From: Tropicimonas sediminicola
GTDB taxonomy: Bacteria > Pseudomonadota > Alphaproteobacteria > Rhodobacterales > Rhodobacteraceae
Assembly: GCF_900188335.1 (NCBI RefSeq)
Contig: NZ_FZOY01000002.1
Coordinates: 310,001 to 374,000 of the forward strand
Length of the DNA: 64,000 bases
Direction: 5' to 3'
Shown: positions 11,420 through 20,405 of the stretch, in pieces
Layout of the letters: every line of letters begins with the position of its first letter
Numbering within the stretch: position 1 is the stretch's first letter
Translations under genes and position numbers: made by a program
Notes under the pieces: generated by a model
What the model was told of the DNA's origin: nothing
What the model saw: only the letters and a program-made list of their open reading frames with translations
Database searches by the model: none

Positions 11420-11682
11420 TGCTCGGGCTCCCCCGTCACCAGCGACACGCCGATCACCTCGTGGGTCACCGTGTTGCGCTCCACGATCAGCCACGCCCCG
11501 CAGCCCGCGCCGTGCCACCAGAGTTCCCGGGTCGCCCCGGCGGGGTTGTCGCGCAGGTGGAGATAGGCGTGCCATTCCTCCGGCAGCGCCTCGGCGTCGG
11601 GACGTTCGAGCGTCACCGCCGCGCCGCGCGGCGAGAACTCGCGCAGGTCGCGCGGGCCGCAGAGGGGACAGGGGATCAGCAT
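11416..11682 (-). CDS. soxD: Sarcosine oxidase delta subunit
   Basis: An 88-residue delta subunit that binds structural zinc in the sarcosine oxidase complex. The ligand set is visible: C5 and C8 in CPLCGPRD and H57 and C61 in WHGAGC. EEWHAYLHLRDNPAG is the family signature. It lies 60 bases after soxB and overlaps soxA by four bases. Confidence 0.95.
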   Translation of the reverse strand: MLIPCPLCGPRDLREFSPRGAAVTLERPDAEALPEEWHAYLHLRDNPAGATRELWWHGAGCGAWLIVERNTVTHEVIGVSLVTGEPEQ

Positions 11683-11742
11683 GGTCCCTCCGGCATCACG
11701 CCCCCTCCCCGGGGAACGCTGGGGAGCGCGGCCCGGATGGCC

Positions 11743-12996
11743 TCAATGCAGATTGTGCTGCGCACCGGTGCCCTCCTCGTCCATCAATCCCCGCCCCGTC
11801 TCGAACCTGTCGAGCCGGTACCGAGCCGCCGCCGGGTGCGGTTGCCCGGTGGCGATCAGGTGGGCGAAGCAATGCCCGGAGCCCGGCACCGCCTTGAACC
11901 CGCCATAGCACCAGCCGCAGTTCACAAAGAGCCCGTCCACCGGCGCGTGGTCGATGATCGGCGAGCCGTCGGGCGACATGTCCATGATCCCGCCCCAGGA
12001 GCGCAGCACGCGCGCGCGGCCCAGCATCGGCATCAGGGTCATCCCGGCCTCCATCACGTGCTCGGCCATCGGCAGATTGCCCCGAGCCGCATAGGACGGG
12101 TAGAAATCCAGGTCGCCGCCAAAGACGAGGCCGCCCTTGTCGGACTGGCTGATATAGAAATGCCCCATGCCATAGGTCACCACGTGGTCGATCACCGGCT
12201 TCAGCCCCTCCGTCACGAAGGCCTGCAGCACGTGGCTCTCGATCGGTAGGCGCAGCCCGGCCATCGCGGCGACCTGGCTGGAGCGCCCGGCCACCACGAT
12301 CGCCACCTTTCGCGCCCGGATCGCACCGCGCGTCGTCTGAACCCCGGTGACCTTGCCGCCCGCGATGTCGATGCCCGTCACCTCGCAGGTCTCGATCAGG
12401 TCGACGCCCTGCCGGTCGGCCCCGCGGGCGTAGCCCCAGGCCACGGCATCGTGCCGCGCCGTCCCGCCGCGCGGGTGGTAGAGCCCGCCGTAGATCGGGA
12501 ACCGCGTCTGGTCGTGGTCCAGGTAAGGCAGCATCGCCCGGCATTCCGCGCGGTCGAGCAGGATCGCGTCGTCCCCCTGGTTGAGCATGGCATTGCCCCG
12601 CCGGGCGGCCGCGTCGCGCTGGCCGTCGGAATGGAACAGGTTGATGATGCCCCGCTGGGAATGCATCACGTTGTAGTTCAGCTCCTGCTCCAGCCCCTCC
12701 CAGAGGCGGAGCGAATGCGAGTAGAACTGCGAATTCCCCGGCAGCCCGTAGTTCGCCCGCACGATCGTCGTGTTGCGCCCGACATTGCCGGAGCCGAGAT
12801 AGCCCTTCTCCAGCACCGCGACGTTCCGCAGGCCGTGCTCTGCCGCCAGGTAATAGGCCGTCGCCAGCCCGTGTCCGCCGCCACCGATGATCAACACGTC
12901 ATACTCGGGCTTCGGATCGGGCTTGCGCCAGGCCGGCCGCCAGCCGCGGTTGCCCGCAAGCCCCTGCTTCAGGATCTGAAAGGCGTTGTAGCGCAT
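11743..12996 (-). CDS. soxB: Sarcosine oxidase beta subunit
   Basis: A 417-residue beta subunit carrying the FAD site where sarcosine is oxidised. The dinucleotide fold is VLIIGGGGHGLATAYYLA (glycines 38-43). GNVGRNTTIVRANYG and CGWCYGGFKAVPGSG are conserved substrate and flavin contacts. It starts MRYNAFQILK, the normal family start, so the longer upstream frame is ignored. As first gene it defines the soxBDAG operon; sarcosine probably comes from glycine betaine or creatine breakdown. Confidence 0.96.
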   Translation of the reverse strand: MRYNAFQILKQGLAGNRGWRPAWRKPDPKPEYDVLIIGGGGHGLATAYYLAAEHGLRNVAVLEKGYLGSGNVGRNTTIVRANYGLPGNSQFYSHSLRLWEGLEQELNYNVMHSQRGIINLFHSDGQRDAAARRGNAMLNQGDDAILLDRAECRAMLPYLDHDQTRFPIYGGLYHPRGGTARHDAVAWGYARGADRQGVDLIETCEVTGIDIAGGKVTGVQTTRGAIRARKVAIVVAGRSSQVAAMAGLRLPIESHVLQAFVTEGLKPVIDHVVTYGMGHFYISQSDKGGLVFGGDLDFYPSYAARGNLPMAEHVMEAGMTLMPMLGRARVLRSWGGIMDMSPDGSPIIDHAPVDGLFVNCGWCYGGFKAVPGSGHCFAHLIATGQPHPAAARYRLDRFETGRGLMDEEGTGAQHNLH

Positions 12997-13166
12997 GCCG
13001 CTCCCCGCTGGCCTGCCTCCAGCAAAGCAACGGTGCCGCCGCATTGCAATGCTGCGGCGCGACATCAGGCGGGCCACGGGCGACATCTTCGCCGATCCTC
13101 CGCCTCCCCTTGCCCGTCACCGCGTGCTAGGATCGACGCAAATCAAGAACGAGCAGGAGTGAGCAG

Positions 13167-13466
13167 ATGACAATTGCAATGCGCGGCGCCGCGCTGGCGC
13201 TGGCGGTATGCGCGACCGGTCTTGGCGCGGCGCCGGCCATGGCCGCGACCACGGTCGAGGTATCCGGCCTGGACGGCGAGGAAATGCTGAAGCTGCGCAG
13301 CGGCCCCGGCACCGGCTATCGCATCATCGTGGGCCTGCCGAACGGCACCGTCCTTCGCAACCACGGATGCGACCGGATCGGCGGAACCCCCTGGTGCAAG
13401 GTGTCGCTGAGGGAAGCCCGCAGCCTCCAGGGATACGTCTCCGGACATTACCTGAAACAGAAGTGA
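13167..13466 (+). CDS. Exported small SH3-domain protein
   Basis: A 99-residue protein with a signal peptide (hydrophobic core ALALAVCATGLG, likely cleavage after AMAA) and a single bacterial SH3 domain: LKLRSGPGTGYRIIVGLPNG, followed by CDRIGGTPWCKV and LQGYVSGHYL. Such domains bind cell-wall or protein ligands in the periplasm. The two cysteines flanking the GGTPW turn could form a disulfide. An AGGAG-like site precedes the ATG. It is divergent from soxB and seems monocistronic. Confidence 0.85.
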   Translation: MTIAMRGAALALAVCATGLGAAPAMAATTVEVSGLDGEEMLKLRSGPGTGYRIIVGLPNGTVLRNHGCDRIGGTPWCKVSLREARSLQGYVSGHYLKQK

Positions 13467-13501
13467 CCCGTCCCGCTCCGAGCGGCGAGCGAAGATCGAC
13501 C

Positions 13502-13523
13502 GGCGCGCGCGTCAGCGCGCGCC
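13502..13523 (+). terminator. GC-rich hairpin after the SH3 gene
   Basis: Arms GGCGCGCGC (13502-13510) and GCGCGCGCC (13515-13523) pair perfectly around GTCA. There is no T run, so intrinsic termination is uncertain; the hairpin directly adjoins the structured repeat copy at 13526 and may belong to it. Confidence 0.4.
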
Positions 13524-13525
13524 AC

Positions 13526-13573
13526 GCCCAACGGGAGGAGACGCATCTGCGATGCGCCGACGACGGGCGGGAG
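13526..13573 (+). repeat. Structured intergenic repeat, copy 1
   Basis: Starts GCCCAACGGGAGG and ends GACGGGCGGGAG, with a small hairpin GCATCTGCGATGC in the middle. The same ends and a central hairpin of different sequence occur at 54676-54724 (minus orientation) and 54867-54911 (plus orientation), so this is a dispersed repeat of REP type. Confidence 0.75.
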
Positions 13574-13926
13574 CCCGCCTCCCCGGCCGCTTCCCACCGA
13601 GGCGCAAGCGCCCGACAATCCGCATTCACGGGTTCCCGAGCGTGTTCTGAAGCCGTTTTCCGCCAGTGCGAATCACGCCGACGCCAACCTTGCCGGCCGG
13701 AGCCCGACGCGCCCTTTCAGGACAGTTCCAGGGAATGCCCGCAATCATTTCCCGAGCAGAAACAAGCCGGTGCCTCTCGGTCGCGCGAAAACCTTTGAAT
13801 TCCGGTGAATTCCGGCAATTCCCCGGGAATCCGCCGCGAAACAAGTGACTTGCGTGGCGACTTTGTGGCAAAAAGTAGTCATTGGGTGGGGGCGCCCAAA
13901 TCGAGTTGAGTTACAGGGTGTCAGTC

Positions 13927-15525
13927 ATGTTGCATTCGTCCCGGTCGGCGGCTTGCCGCAAAGATGGCGTTCTCGCCGCCATGCGCCGCGCAGGAGCCTT
14001 CGGGCGCCGGGAAGACGGCGCGCTGATCGTTTTCACGCTCTACATTCTCATCTGCATGCTGCTCGCCATCGGCATGGGCATCGACATCGTTCGCACCGAA
14101 CTCGCGCGCATCAAGATCCAGAACACGACCGACACCGCCGTGCTGGCCGCCGCCGACCTGGAACAGACCCTGTCCCCGGAAGCCGTGGTCAAGGATCACT
14201 TCAAGCGCGCCGGCATCGACGAGGACGCGATCACGATCACCGTGACCAACGTCACCAACGAAAAGATCGTCTCGACCCAGAGCAACATGATGATCCCGAC
14301 GATGTTCATGGACATGGTGGGCATCACCAGCCTCGCCGCGCCGTCGAGAGGCACGGCTGAGGAATCCGTCACGGACCTGGAGATCTCCCTGATCCTCGAC
14401 AACTCGGGATCGATGGGACAGAACAGCAACTACCGCCTGAACCTGCTGAAGCCGGCGGCGAAGGAGTTCGTGGACACGATCTTCGAGGCCGACAGCGACA
14501 CGAAGCGGATCTCGATCTCTCTGGTGCCCTTCGCCACCCAGGTGACCGCCGGAGCAGAGCTTCTGTCTCATTACTCCGGTGTCACCTCCGAACATGCCTA
14601 TTCGCATTGCGTGACCTTCGAGGATGCGGATTTCAAGACCACCTCCGTTCCGACGACCCAGACGCTGGCCCGGACCGCACATTTCGATCCCAGCAGCACA
14701 CGCACCCCGCCCTACGATTCCGGCCGGGTCTGCTCGACCCTCGGCAGCCGCGAGATCCTGCCCTGGTCCAACAATGCCACCGCATTGAAATCGCAGATCG
14801 ATTCGATGGTCGGCCAGGGCTGGACCTCGATCGAGGTCGCGACGAAATGGGGCATGACCCTGCTCGACCCGTCCTCGCGCAGCGTGCTCTCGGCGATGGC
14901 CGACAAGAAGCTGGTGGACGAGGAATTCCGCGGCCAGCCCTTCGACTACACGCGGCGGGCCACCCAGAAGTTCCTGGTCGTCATGTCCGACGGCGAGAAC
15001 ACCAACCAGTACGACATCAAGGCGCCCTATCGTGAGGGCCTGTCCACGGTCTTCGTCTACGAGGAGTCGGGCCGCACGCGGTATACCTATTACGATGAGA
15101 CCCGCGTCGGCAGCGACAAGTACTACCGCGTCAGCGAGGACCGCTGGAGGTCGACGCCGAACAGCGCCAACGATGCCGTGCGCTGGACCTGGCCCGAGGT
15201 CTGGGAGAACATGGGCGTCAAGAAATACACGCAGGACATCGTGTCCGAGGCGCTCGGCGGCACCGCCAACAGCTATTACAACGACATCGTGAACTCCATC
15301 GCCTCCGGCAAGAAGAACACCCGCACGTCGGATATCTGCAGCGCCGCCAAGGCCAAGGGCGTGATCGTCTTCACCATCGGAATGGACACCTACGGGCAGG
15401 GCGACGCCACGCTGGCCGATTGCGCCTCGAGCGCGTCGCATTTCTACGACGTGGAATCCACGGACATCTCCAGCGCCTTCGCGTCCATCGCCCGGACCAT
15501 CACCCAGCTCCGCCTGACGGACTAG
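13927..15525 (+). CDS. TadG-like von Willebrand A protein, first paralogue
   Basis: A 532-residue membrane-anchored protein. A short basic N-terminus is followed by EDGALIVFTLYILICMLLAI (from residue 30), the TadE/TadG-type signal-anchor segment, then a periplasmic von Willebrand A domain. The metal-binding site DxSxS is intact (D158, S160, S162 in DNSGSM), with MSDGENT later on. TadG proteins serve the tight-adherence pilus machinery, but no other tad motor genes are present here. I chose the ATG at 13927; a TTG 45 bases upstream is an alternative. The next gene is a clear paralogue, about the same length and ending in the same QLRLT. Confidence 0.85.
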   Translation: MLHSSRSAACRKDGVLAAMRRAGAFGRREDGALIVFTLYILICMLLAIGMGIDIVRTELARIKIQNTTDTAVLAAADLEQTLSPEAVVKDHFKRAGIDEDAITITVTNVTNEKIVSTQSNMMIPTMFMDMVGITSLAAPSRGTAEESVTDLEISLILDNSGSMGQNSNYRLNLLKPAAKEFVDTIFEADSDTKRISISLVPFATQVTAGAELLSHYSGVTSEHAYSHCVTFEDADFKTTSVPTTQTLARTAHFDPSSTRTPPYDSGRVCSTLGSREILPWSNNATALKSQIDSMVGQGWTSIEVATKWGMTLLDPSSRSVLSAMADKKLVDEEFRGQPFDYTRRATQKFLVVMSDGENTNQYDIKAPYREGLSTVFVYEESGRTRYTYYDETRVGSDKYYRVSEDRWRSTPNSANDAVRWTWPEVWENMGVKKYTQDIVSEALGGTANSYYNDIVNSIASGKKNTRTSDICSAAKAKGVIVFTIGMDTYGQGDATLADCASSASHFYDVESTDISSAFASIARTITQLRLTD

Positions 15526-15610
15526 GCGCCGGAGGTGCAGGGCTGACGTTGACGCAAACGGCAAGTTGCCCTTGGGTCAACATCTGGTCGCCACATTTCC
15601 GCCATGAATC

Positions 15611-15635
15611 GGCCCGCGCACGCCCTGCGCGGGCC
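15611..15635 (+). terminator. Hairpin terminator between the TadG-like paralogues
   Basis: Arms GGCCCGCGCA (15611-15620) and TGCGCGGGCC (15626-15635) form a perfect 10-bp stem with loop CGCCC, followed by GTATTTAT. It lies 85 bases after the first TadG-like stop and suggests the two paralogues are transcribed separately. Confidence 0.7.
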
Positions 15636-15720
15636 GTATTTATGCCTGACTGCGCTGCCTTATGAAGTGCGCGGCTTTCAGGATGGGCCGTCTCCATGAT
15701 CCAACCCGTCAGGTGAGCCA

Positions 15721-17358
15721 ATGCCGAATGAAAGTTTCAGGCGAAAACGTCGTGCCGCGACGCCGCACAAGTCGAACCAACCTGCCGCCCGCCCCCTGCA
15801 TGCCAGCATGGCGGGTCTCTTGCATCTGCGGGTGACGAGATTTCGGCGCGACGAGGATGGCTCCCTGATCATCTTCAGCCTCTACATCATGCTCTGCATG
15901 ATGCTGGCGATCGGCATGGCGCTCGACACGATCCGGTTCGAATACAACCGCACCCTCCTGCAGAGCACGCTCGATCGCGCCGTGCTCGCCGCGGCCGACC
16001 TCGATCAGGCACTGGTTCCGAAAGAGGTCGTCGAGGATTACTTCGACAAGGCGGGCCTTGCCGATCACCTCGACAGCGTCGTCGTCACCCAAGGCATCAA
16101 CCACCGCTCCGTGACTGCCAATGCAAGCGCCGAGATCGACACGATGTTCATGGACATGGTCGGCATCAGGACCCTGACGGTTCCCGGCAGCGGCACGGCG
16201 GACGAGTCGCTCGCCGACATCGAGATCGTCATGGTGCTCGACAATTCCGGCTCCATGGGCTCCAACAGCGACTACCGGCTCAACCTCCTGAAGCCGGCAG
16301 CCGAGGACTTCATCGACGCCGTTGCGCGCGATGCCGACGACACCGACGGCACCACCGCGATCTCCATCGTCCCCTTTGCGACCCAGGTCACCGCCGGCAA
16401 GGATCTGATGGACACGATCAAGCACACCGGCGATCACAGCAGCTCCTACTGCGTCACCTTCGAGGAAGCCGACTTCGACTCGACCACGATGTCGCAGACC
16501 AAGACCTACCGCCAGACCGCGCATTTCGACCCCTCCGGCACCAGCTGGACAGCGAGCTCGAATGACCTCGTCTGCTCCAACTGGAGCAGCCGCACCATCA
16601 CGCCGTGGTCGACCGACGCCGAATATCTCAAGGGCCGCATCAAGGCCATGGAGGCCAATGGCTGGACCTCGATCGAGCTTGGCGTGAAATGGGGTGCCGC
16701 CCTGCTCGACCCGAGCATGCAGGACGCCCTTACCGCGCTCGCCGACAAGGGAATTGCCGACGAGGAACTGCGCGGCCAGCCGTTCTCCTACGAGCGGGAC
16801 AACACCATGAAGGTGATGGTGGTGATGTCGGACGGCGAGAACACCAACCAGTACGACATCAAGGACGGCTACCGCTCCGGAAACTCGCCGCTGATGTACG
16901 ACTCGAGTTCCAAGGACTACACCTACCACTATCCCGAACGGTCCGGCACCTACGACTATTGGCACGAGGATCGCGACCAGTGGTACACCTACCCGGACGG
17001 CTCCAACCCCAAGTACATGACCTGGCCGGAAGTCTGGGCCGACATGACCGTCAACAACTTCGCCAAGAACATCAAGCAGGACGCGATCGGCGGCAGCACC
17101 AGCACCTACTACGACGAAATCGTCGAATCCTACGGCTCGACGCTCAAGAACACCCGGACCTCCGAGATCTGCCAGGCCGCCAAGGACGCCGGCGTGACGA
17201 TCTTCACGATCGGCATGGACACCTACGGCCAGGGCGACGCCACCCTGTCGGACTGCGCCTCGGCGGAGACCTACTTCTACGACGTCGAGAGCCTCGACAT
17301 CTCGGTGGCTTTCGCGGCGATCGCGCTTCAGATCAACCAGTTGCGCCTGACGCACTGA
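15721..17358 (+). CDS. TadG-like von Willebrand A protein, second paralogue
   Basis: A 545-residue paralogue of the preceding gene. The membrane anchor is at about residues 46-67 (SLIIFSLYIMLCMMLAIGMA) and the MIDAS motif at D174, S176, S178 (DNSGSM). Shared blocks include YRLNLLKPAA, VPFATQVTAG, MSDGENTNQYDIK and FTIGMDTYGQGDATL. The most divergent part is a Tyr/Ser/Asp-rich segment following NQYDIK, possibly a surface or ligand-contact loop. It precedes two TadE-like genes after 248 bases. Function as a pilus or envelope adhesion component is inferred from the family only. Confidence 0.85.
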   Translation: MPNESFRRKRRAATPHKSNQPAARPLHASMAGLLHLRVTRFRRDEDGSLIIFSLYIMLCMMLAIGMALDTIRFEYNRTLLQSTLDRAVLAAADLDQALVPKEVVEDYFDKAGLADHLDSVVVTQGINHRSVTANASAEIDTMFMDMVGIRTLTVPGSGTADESLADIEIVMVLDNSGSMGSNSDYRLNLLKPAAEDFIDAVARDADDTDGTTAISIVPFATQVTAGKDLMDTIKHTGDHSSSYCVTFEEADFDSTTMSQTKTYRQTAHFDPSGTSWTASSNDLVCSNWSSRTITPWSTDAEYLKGRIKAMEANGWTSIELGVKWGAALLDPSMQDALTALADKGIADEELRGQPFSYERDNTMKVMVVMSDGENTNQYDIKDGYRSGNSPLMYDSSSKDYTYHYPERSGTYDYWHEDRDQWYTYPDGSNPKYMTWPEVWADMTVNNFAKNIKQDAIGGSTSTYYDEIVESYGSTLKNTRTSEICQAAKDAGVTIFTIGMDTYGQGDATLSDCASAETYFYDVESLDISVAFAAIALQINQLRLTH

Positions 17359-17606
17359 TCGAGGAGCCGGCATGGGCACTGTCGCGCGGAGGTGCAAAAT
17401 CCGCAGTTCTGCGCGGCGCCTGCCCCAATTCCGCCACAGGTATGAGGTTTCGTTAAAACACAAGATCTTCGGCGTCTGCAGGCAGCCCAAGTCGGAAGGG
17501 ATTGGTTTCCTGGCCCGGCGCGGCGGCCCAGAGGCCGAGCCTGCCTTTGAACTGCCCGGCGGCTCCACGACGGAGACGCTTCAAGATTGTAACCGGGGCC
17601 ATGTGC

Positions 17607-18152
17607 ATGAACCGTATTGTAAGTAACTGGAAGGCGCGCATCTTCCATCGGTCGCGGCGGGAGGATGGGAACGCCTCGATCGAATTTGTTATCCTGTTTC
17701 CCATCTTCATGGTCCTCTTCATGTCGGCCTTCGAGATCGGCCTGGTGATGGTTCGCCAGGTGATGCTTGACCGCGCAACAGACATCGCCGTGCGCACCCT
17801 GCGCCTCGGCCTCTGGTCCGATCCGAACCACGACGATCTGAAGGATTACATCTGCGAAACCGCCGCGGTGCTCCCCGATTGCAAGACCAACCTGCTGATC
17901 GAGCTGAGCCCGGTGTCGACCACGACCTGGGCCCCCCTGCCGGATGCCACGACCTGCGTCGACAAGGTGCAGAACATCCAGCCCGTCACGACCTTCGAGG
18001 AAGGGATCGACCACGAGCTGATGATGGTGCGGGTCTGCGCCCTGCAGCAGCCGCTGTTCCCGTTGACCGGGCTCGGGCTGCAACTGCAGCGGGTCGACCC
18101 CGACCATTACGCGCTGATCTCGATGTCAGCCTTCGTCAACGAGCCGAGCTGA
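17607..18152 (+). CDS. TadE-like pseudopilin family protein
   Basis: A 181-residue protein with the TadE signature: basic N-terminus, then REDGNASIEFVILFPIFMV, where the Glu five residues into the hydrophobic segment is the TadE/TadF pseudopilin mark. The periplasmic part has three cysteines or more (YICETAA, LPDCKT, TTCVDK, MVRVCALQ), so disulfides are likely. I start at MNRIVSNWK (17607); another ATG lies two codons upstream and the choice is not forced. The next gene follows after 13 bases, indicating an operon. Confidence 0.82.
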   Translation: MNRIVSNWKARIFHRSRREDGNASIEFVILFPIFMVLFMSAFEIGLVMVRQVMLDRATDIAVRTLRLGLWSDPNHDDLKDYICETAAVLPDCKTNLLIELSPVSTTTWAPLPDATTCVDKVQNIQPVTTFEEGIDHELMMVRVCALQQPLFPLTGLGLQLQRVDPDHYALISMSAFVNEPS

Positions 18153-18165
18153 GGGGAGGCACCGC

Positions 18166-18777
18166 ATGTTCCGTTCCGCGACATCCCGCCTGACCGCCCC
18201 GCTCCGCCGCTTCCTGGTGCGCGCCGACGGATCGCTTTCCGTCGAGGCGGCGATCATCCTGCCGGCGCTCTGCTACATCTACGTCGGGTCCTTCGTCTGG
18301 TTCGACGCCTTCCGGATGCAGACGGTCAACCTCAAGGCGACCTACACGATCTCCGACATGATCAGCCGGGAATTCAACGCCATCGACCAGGATTATTTCG
18401 ACGGGCTGGACAGCGTCTACGAATACCTGACCGACGGCGTCTACCCGACGCAGCTCCGCGTCTCGATCATCGAATGCACCGACGGGTGCGACAGCGACGA
18501 CACGCGCCAGCTTGCCGTCTGCTGGTCCAAGGCGACGACCGGCCGGCTGCCCCTGACCGACACGGACCTTGCCGCGAAGGCCAGCATCGTGCCGTACTTC
18601 CAGTGGGCGGACCAGCTGATCATGACCGAGACCTTCATGGCCTATACCCCCGCCTTCAACGTCGGGCTCGGGGACCAGACCTACGAGAACGTCGTCTTCA
18701 CGCGCCCCCGCCTGACCGGCCAGGTCAAGTTCGAGCTCTCGGACGGTACGTTCGAGGATTGCAACAACAACAACTGA
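18166..18777 (+). CDS. TadE-like protein
   Basis: A 203-residue protein with VRADGSLSVEAAIILPALCY (from about residue 18), again the TadE-type anchor with a Glu at the start of the hydrophobic helix. The rest is periplasmic, with a cysteine-bearing stretch IIECTDGCDSDD and an Asn-rich C-terminus. A GGGAGG ribosome-binding site stands before the ATG. It is coupled to the preceding TadE-like gene. With the two TadG-like proteins upstream it makes a four-gene Tad-type block lacking ATPase, secretin or prepilin peptidase genes. Confidence 0.82.
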   Translation: MFRSATSRLTAPLRRFLVRADGSLSVEAAIILPALCYIYVGSFVWFDAFRMQTVNLKATYTISDMISREFNAIDQDYFDGLDSVYEYLTDGVYPTQLRVSIIECTDGCDSDDTRQLAVCWSKATTGRLPLTDTDLAAKASIVPYFQWADQLIMTETFMAYTPAFNVGLGDQTYENVVFTRPRLTGQVKFELSDGTFEDCNNNN

Positions 18778-18778
18778 T

Positions 18779-18819
18779 CCGGCGGGGCGACGCGGACCGG
18801 CCAAGGTCGCCCCTGCCGG
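18779..18819. terminator. Hairpin between convergent genes
   Basis: CCGGCGGGGCGA (18779-18790) pairs with TCGCCCC-T-GCCGG (18807-18819), a 12-bp stem with one bulged T. It fills the 55-base gap between the TadE-like gene and the opposing membrane-protein gene. There is no T tract, so termination is inferred from position. Confidence 0.4.
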
Positions 18820-18832
18820 CACCGGCGCCGGA

Positions 18833-19342
18833 TCACTCGGACGGCGTGCTTTCCTCGTAGGCCCGCCGCGCGACCAGCGCGGTCAGGATCTCGGAGGTCA
18901 CCTTGGCCTCGGAGGCGGAGGTGATCCCGCCGACCCCGACCCTGCGGCCAAGCCGCCACCAGAGCCCCGGCGCCCAGTGGTTGCCCGCCGCGCTGTCCGA
19001 CAGCCGCAGCAGGAAGCCGTTCGACGGCTTGATGGCAAAGGTGCCACGGTCGATCGCGACGATCTGGTCGATCCGCGCCAGAACCTCGCCGCTGCTGTCG
19101 CGCAGCTCGGTCTCGGTCAGCTCCAGCCGCTTGGCGGTGGCGCGGCGCATGGCTTCGGAAAGCGCCAGACCGCCGCCCCCGACGACCAGCATGAAGAGCT
19201 GCAGCAGCAGATCCTCCGGAGGGCGCGTGACGCCGACATAGACCAGCAGGCTGCCGAAGGTGCACAGGATGATGATGCCGACGACCCTTCGCGGGGTGGA
19301 CGGGGTGATGGTGGCCAGGATCTCGGGCGTATCGTCGTTCAT
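18833..19342 (-). CDS. Membrane protein of unknown function
   Basis: A 169-residue protein with two predicted membrane helices near the N-terminus (VVGIIILCTFGSLLVYVGV and LLLQLFMLVVGGGGLAL), followed by a soluble domain (RLELTETELRDSSGEVLARI, GTFAIKPSNGFLLRL) that looks like a short beta-rich domain of the PH-like kind. I start at MNDDTPEIL; the upstream in-frame codons are less likely. I do not recognise a named family. It is divergent from the pirin gene. Confidence 0.7.
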   Translation of the reverse strand: MNDDTPEILATITPSTPRRVVGIIILCTFGSLLVYVGVTRPPEDLLLQLFMLVVGGGGLALSEAMRRATAKRLELTETELRDSSGEVLARIDQIVAIDRGTFAIKPSNGFLLRLSDSAAGNHWAPGLWWRLGRRVGVGGITSASEAKVTSEILTALVARRAYEESTPSE

Positions 19343-19403
19343 GGCGGCTCCATAGCGTGCCTTGCGCGCCAAGGCGAGAGCCGCCGTGAACCTGAGCGTC
19401 CGT

Positions 19404-19437
19404 GCACAGTGACCTGATCATCCCCGATCACCTGTGC
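19404..19437. promoter_or_regulatory. Imperfect inverted repeat in a divergent promoter region
   Basis: GCACAG (19404-19409) and CTGTGC (19432-19437) flank inner arms TGATC and GATCA. The site lies between the divergent membrane-protein and pirin genes, 57 bases before the pirin ATG, and could be an operator. No protein can be assigned. Confidence 0.35.
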
Positions 19438-19493
19438 GGATTGTCACAAACCCACCAGCGACCTACCTTTGCGTCACTCAAGGAGACGCAGCC

Positions 19494-20405
19494 ATGTCCA
19501 TCAGACCTGTCGACCATACGAGCCTCGCCCGTCCGACCATGGAAGGCGCCGGGGTCCATCTTCACCGCGCCTTCGGCTTTGGCGATCCTGCCCAGAGCGA
19601 CCCGTTCCTGCTGCTCGACGATTTCCGCAACGACCGGCCGCAGGATTTCCAGGCCGGGTTCCCGTGGCATCCGCACCGGGGCATCGAGACCGTGACCTAT
19701 GTGCTGAGCGGCACCGTCGAGCATTCCGACAGCCTCGGCAACACCGGCCGGCTCGGCGCCGGGGACGTGCAGTGGATGACCGCCGGCTCAGGCATCCTTC
19801 ACCAGGAGATGCCCGAGGGGAATGCCCGCGGCCAGATGCACGGCTTCCAGCTCTGGGCCAACCTGCCCTCCTCGCTCAAGATGACCGCACCGCGCTACCA
19901 GGATGTGCAGGGCGGCGAGATCCCCGAGATCATCGACGACGACGGCACCCGCGTCCGTGTGGTGGTCGGCTCCTTCTGGGGCAAGACCGGGCCGGTCGAC
20001 GGCATCGCGGCCGATCCGCAGTTCCTCGACATCTGGGTGCCTGCGGGGGTGAAGAAGACCTTCCCCGTCGACACCTACCGCCGCGCCTTTGCCTATGTGT
20101 TCGAAGGGGCCGGCGCCTTTGCCGACGCCTCGAAACCCACCGGCATCCTGCTCGAGAAGGAGGTTCGCGGACAGGAGGTCAACATCCGCGACATGTCGGG
20201 CAACCGCACCCTGGTACGCTTCGGCAATGGCGACGAGGTGACGGTTCAGGCCGGGCCAGAAGGCCTGCGGTTTCTGCTGATCTCGGGCGCGCCGATCCAG
20301 GAACCCGTCGCCTGGCACGGGCCGATCGTCATGAACACGCAGGCCGAGCTTGAACAGGCGTTCCGGGAGCTGCGCAACGGCAGCTTCATTCGGCCGCAGC
20401 ACTGA
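19494..20405 (+). CDS. Pirin family protein
   Basis: A 303-residue bicupin of the pirin family. The N-terminal cupin shows the metal ligands: WHPHRGIETVTYVLSG gives two His, and GSGILHQEMPEG gives His and Glu. Bacterial pirins are iron-dependent and some have quercetin 2,3-dioxygenase activity or modulate metabolic enzymes; the substrate here is unknown. AGGAG at 19481-19485 supports the ATG at 19494. The gene overlaps the opposing tetR-type gene by 20 bases at the 3' ends. Confidence 0.93.
   Translation: MSIRPVDHTSLARPTMEGAGVHLHRAFGFGDPAQSDPFLLLDDFRNDRPQDFQAGFPWHPHRGIETVTYVLSGTVEHSDSLGNTGRLGAGDVQWMTAGSGILHQEMPEGNARGQMHGFQLWANLPSSLKMTAPRYQDVQGGEIPEIIDDDGTRVRVVVGSFWGKTGPVDGIAADPQFLDIWVPAGVKKTFPVDTYRRAFAYVFEGAGAFADASKPTGILLEKEVRGQEVNIRDMSGNRTLVRFGNGDEVTVQAGPEGLRFLLISGAPIQEPVAWHGPIVMNTQAELEQAFRELRNGSFIRPQH

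Larger units (their letters stand above)
13467..13926. other. Intergenic stretch without a convincing gene
   Basis: This 460-base gap has no frame with good coding character. It holds a GC hairpin at 13502-13523, one copy of the structured repeat described separately (13526-13573), and an AT-richer end (around 13795-13835) with several AATTCC(G/C) words. The last 100 bases probably contain the promoter of the first TadG-like gene, but I cannot point to convincing -35 and -10 boxes. Confidence 0.6.

Noticed and set aside
8279-11566. Very long open frame (about 1095 codons) on the plus strand
   Set aside because: It is antisense to soxA, which matches its family along the whole length. High GC makes long antisense frames common; the antisense product is full of Arg, Pro and Gly and matches nothing.
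13921-17568. Long minus-strand frames across the two TadG-like genes
   Set aside because: They mirror the clear vWA proteins and show the same bias at both paralogues, as expected for antisense of duplicated genes.
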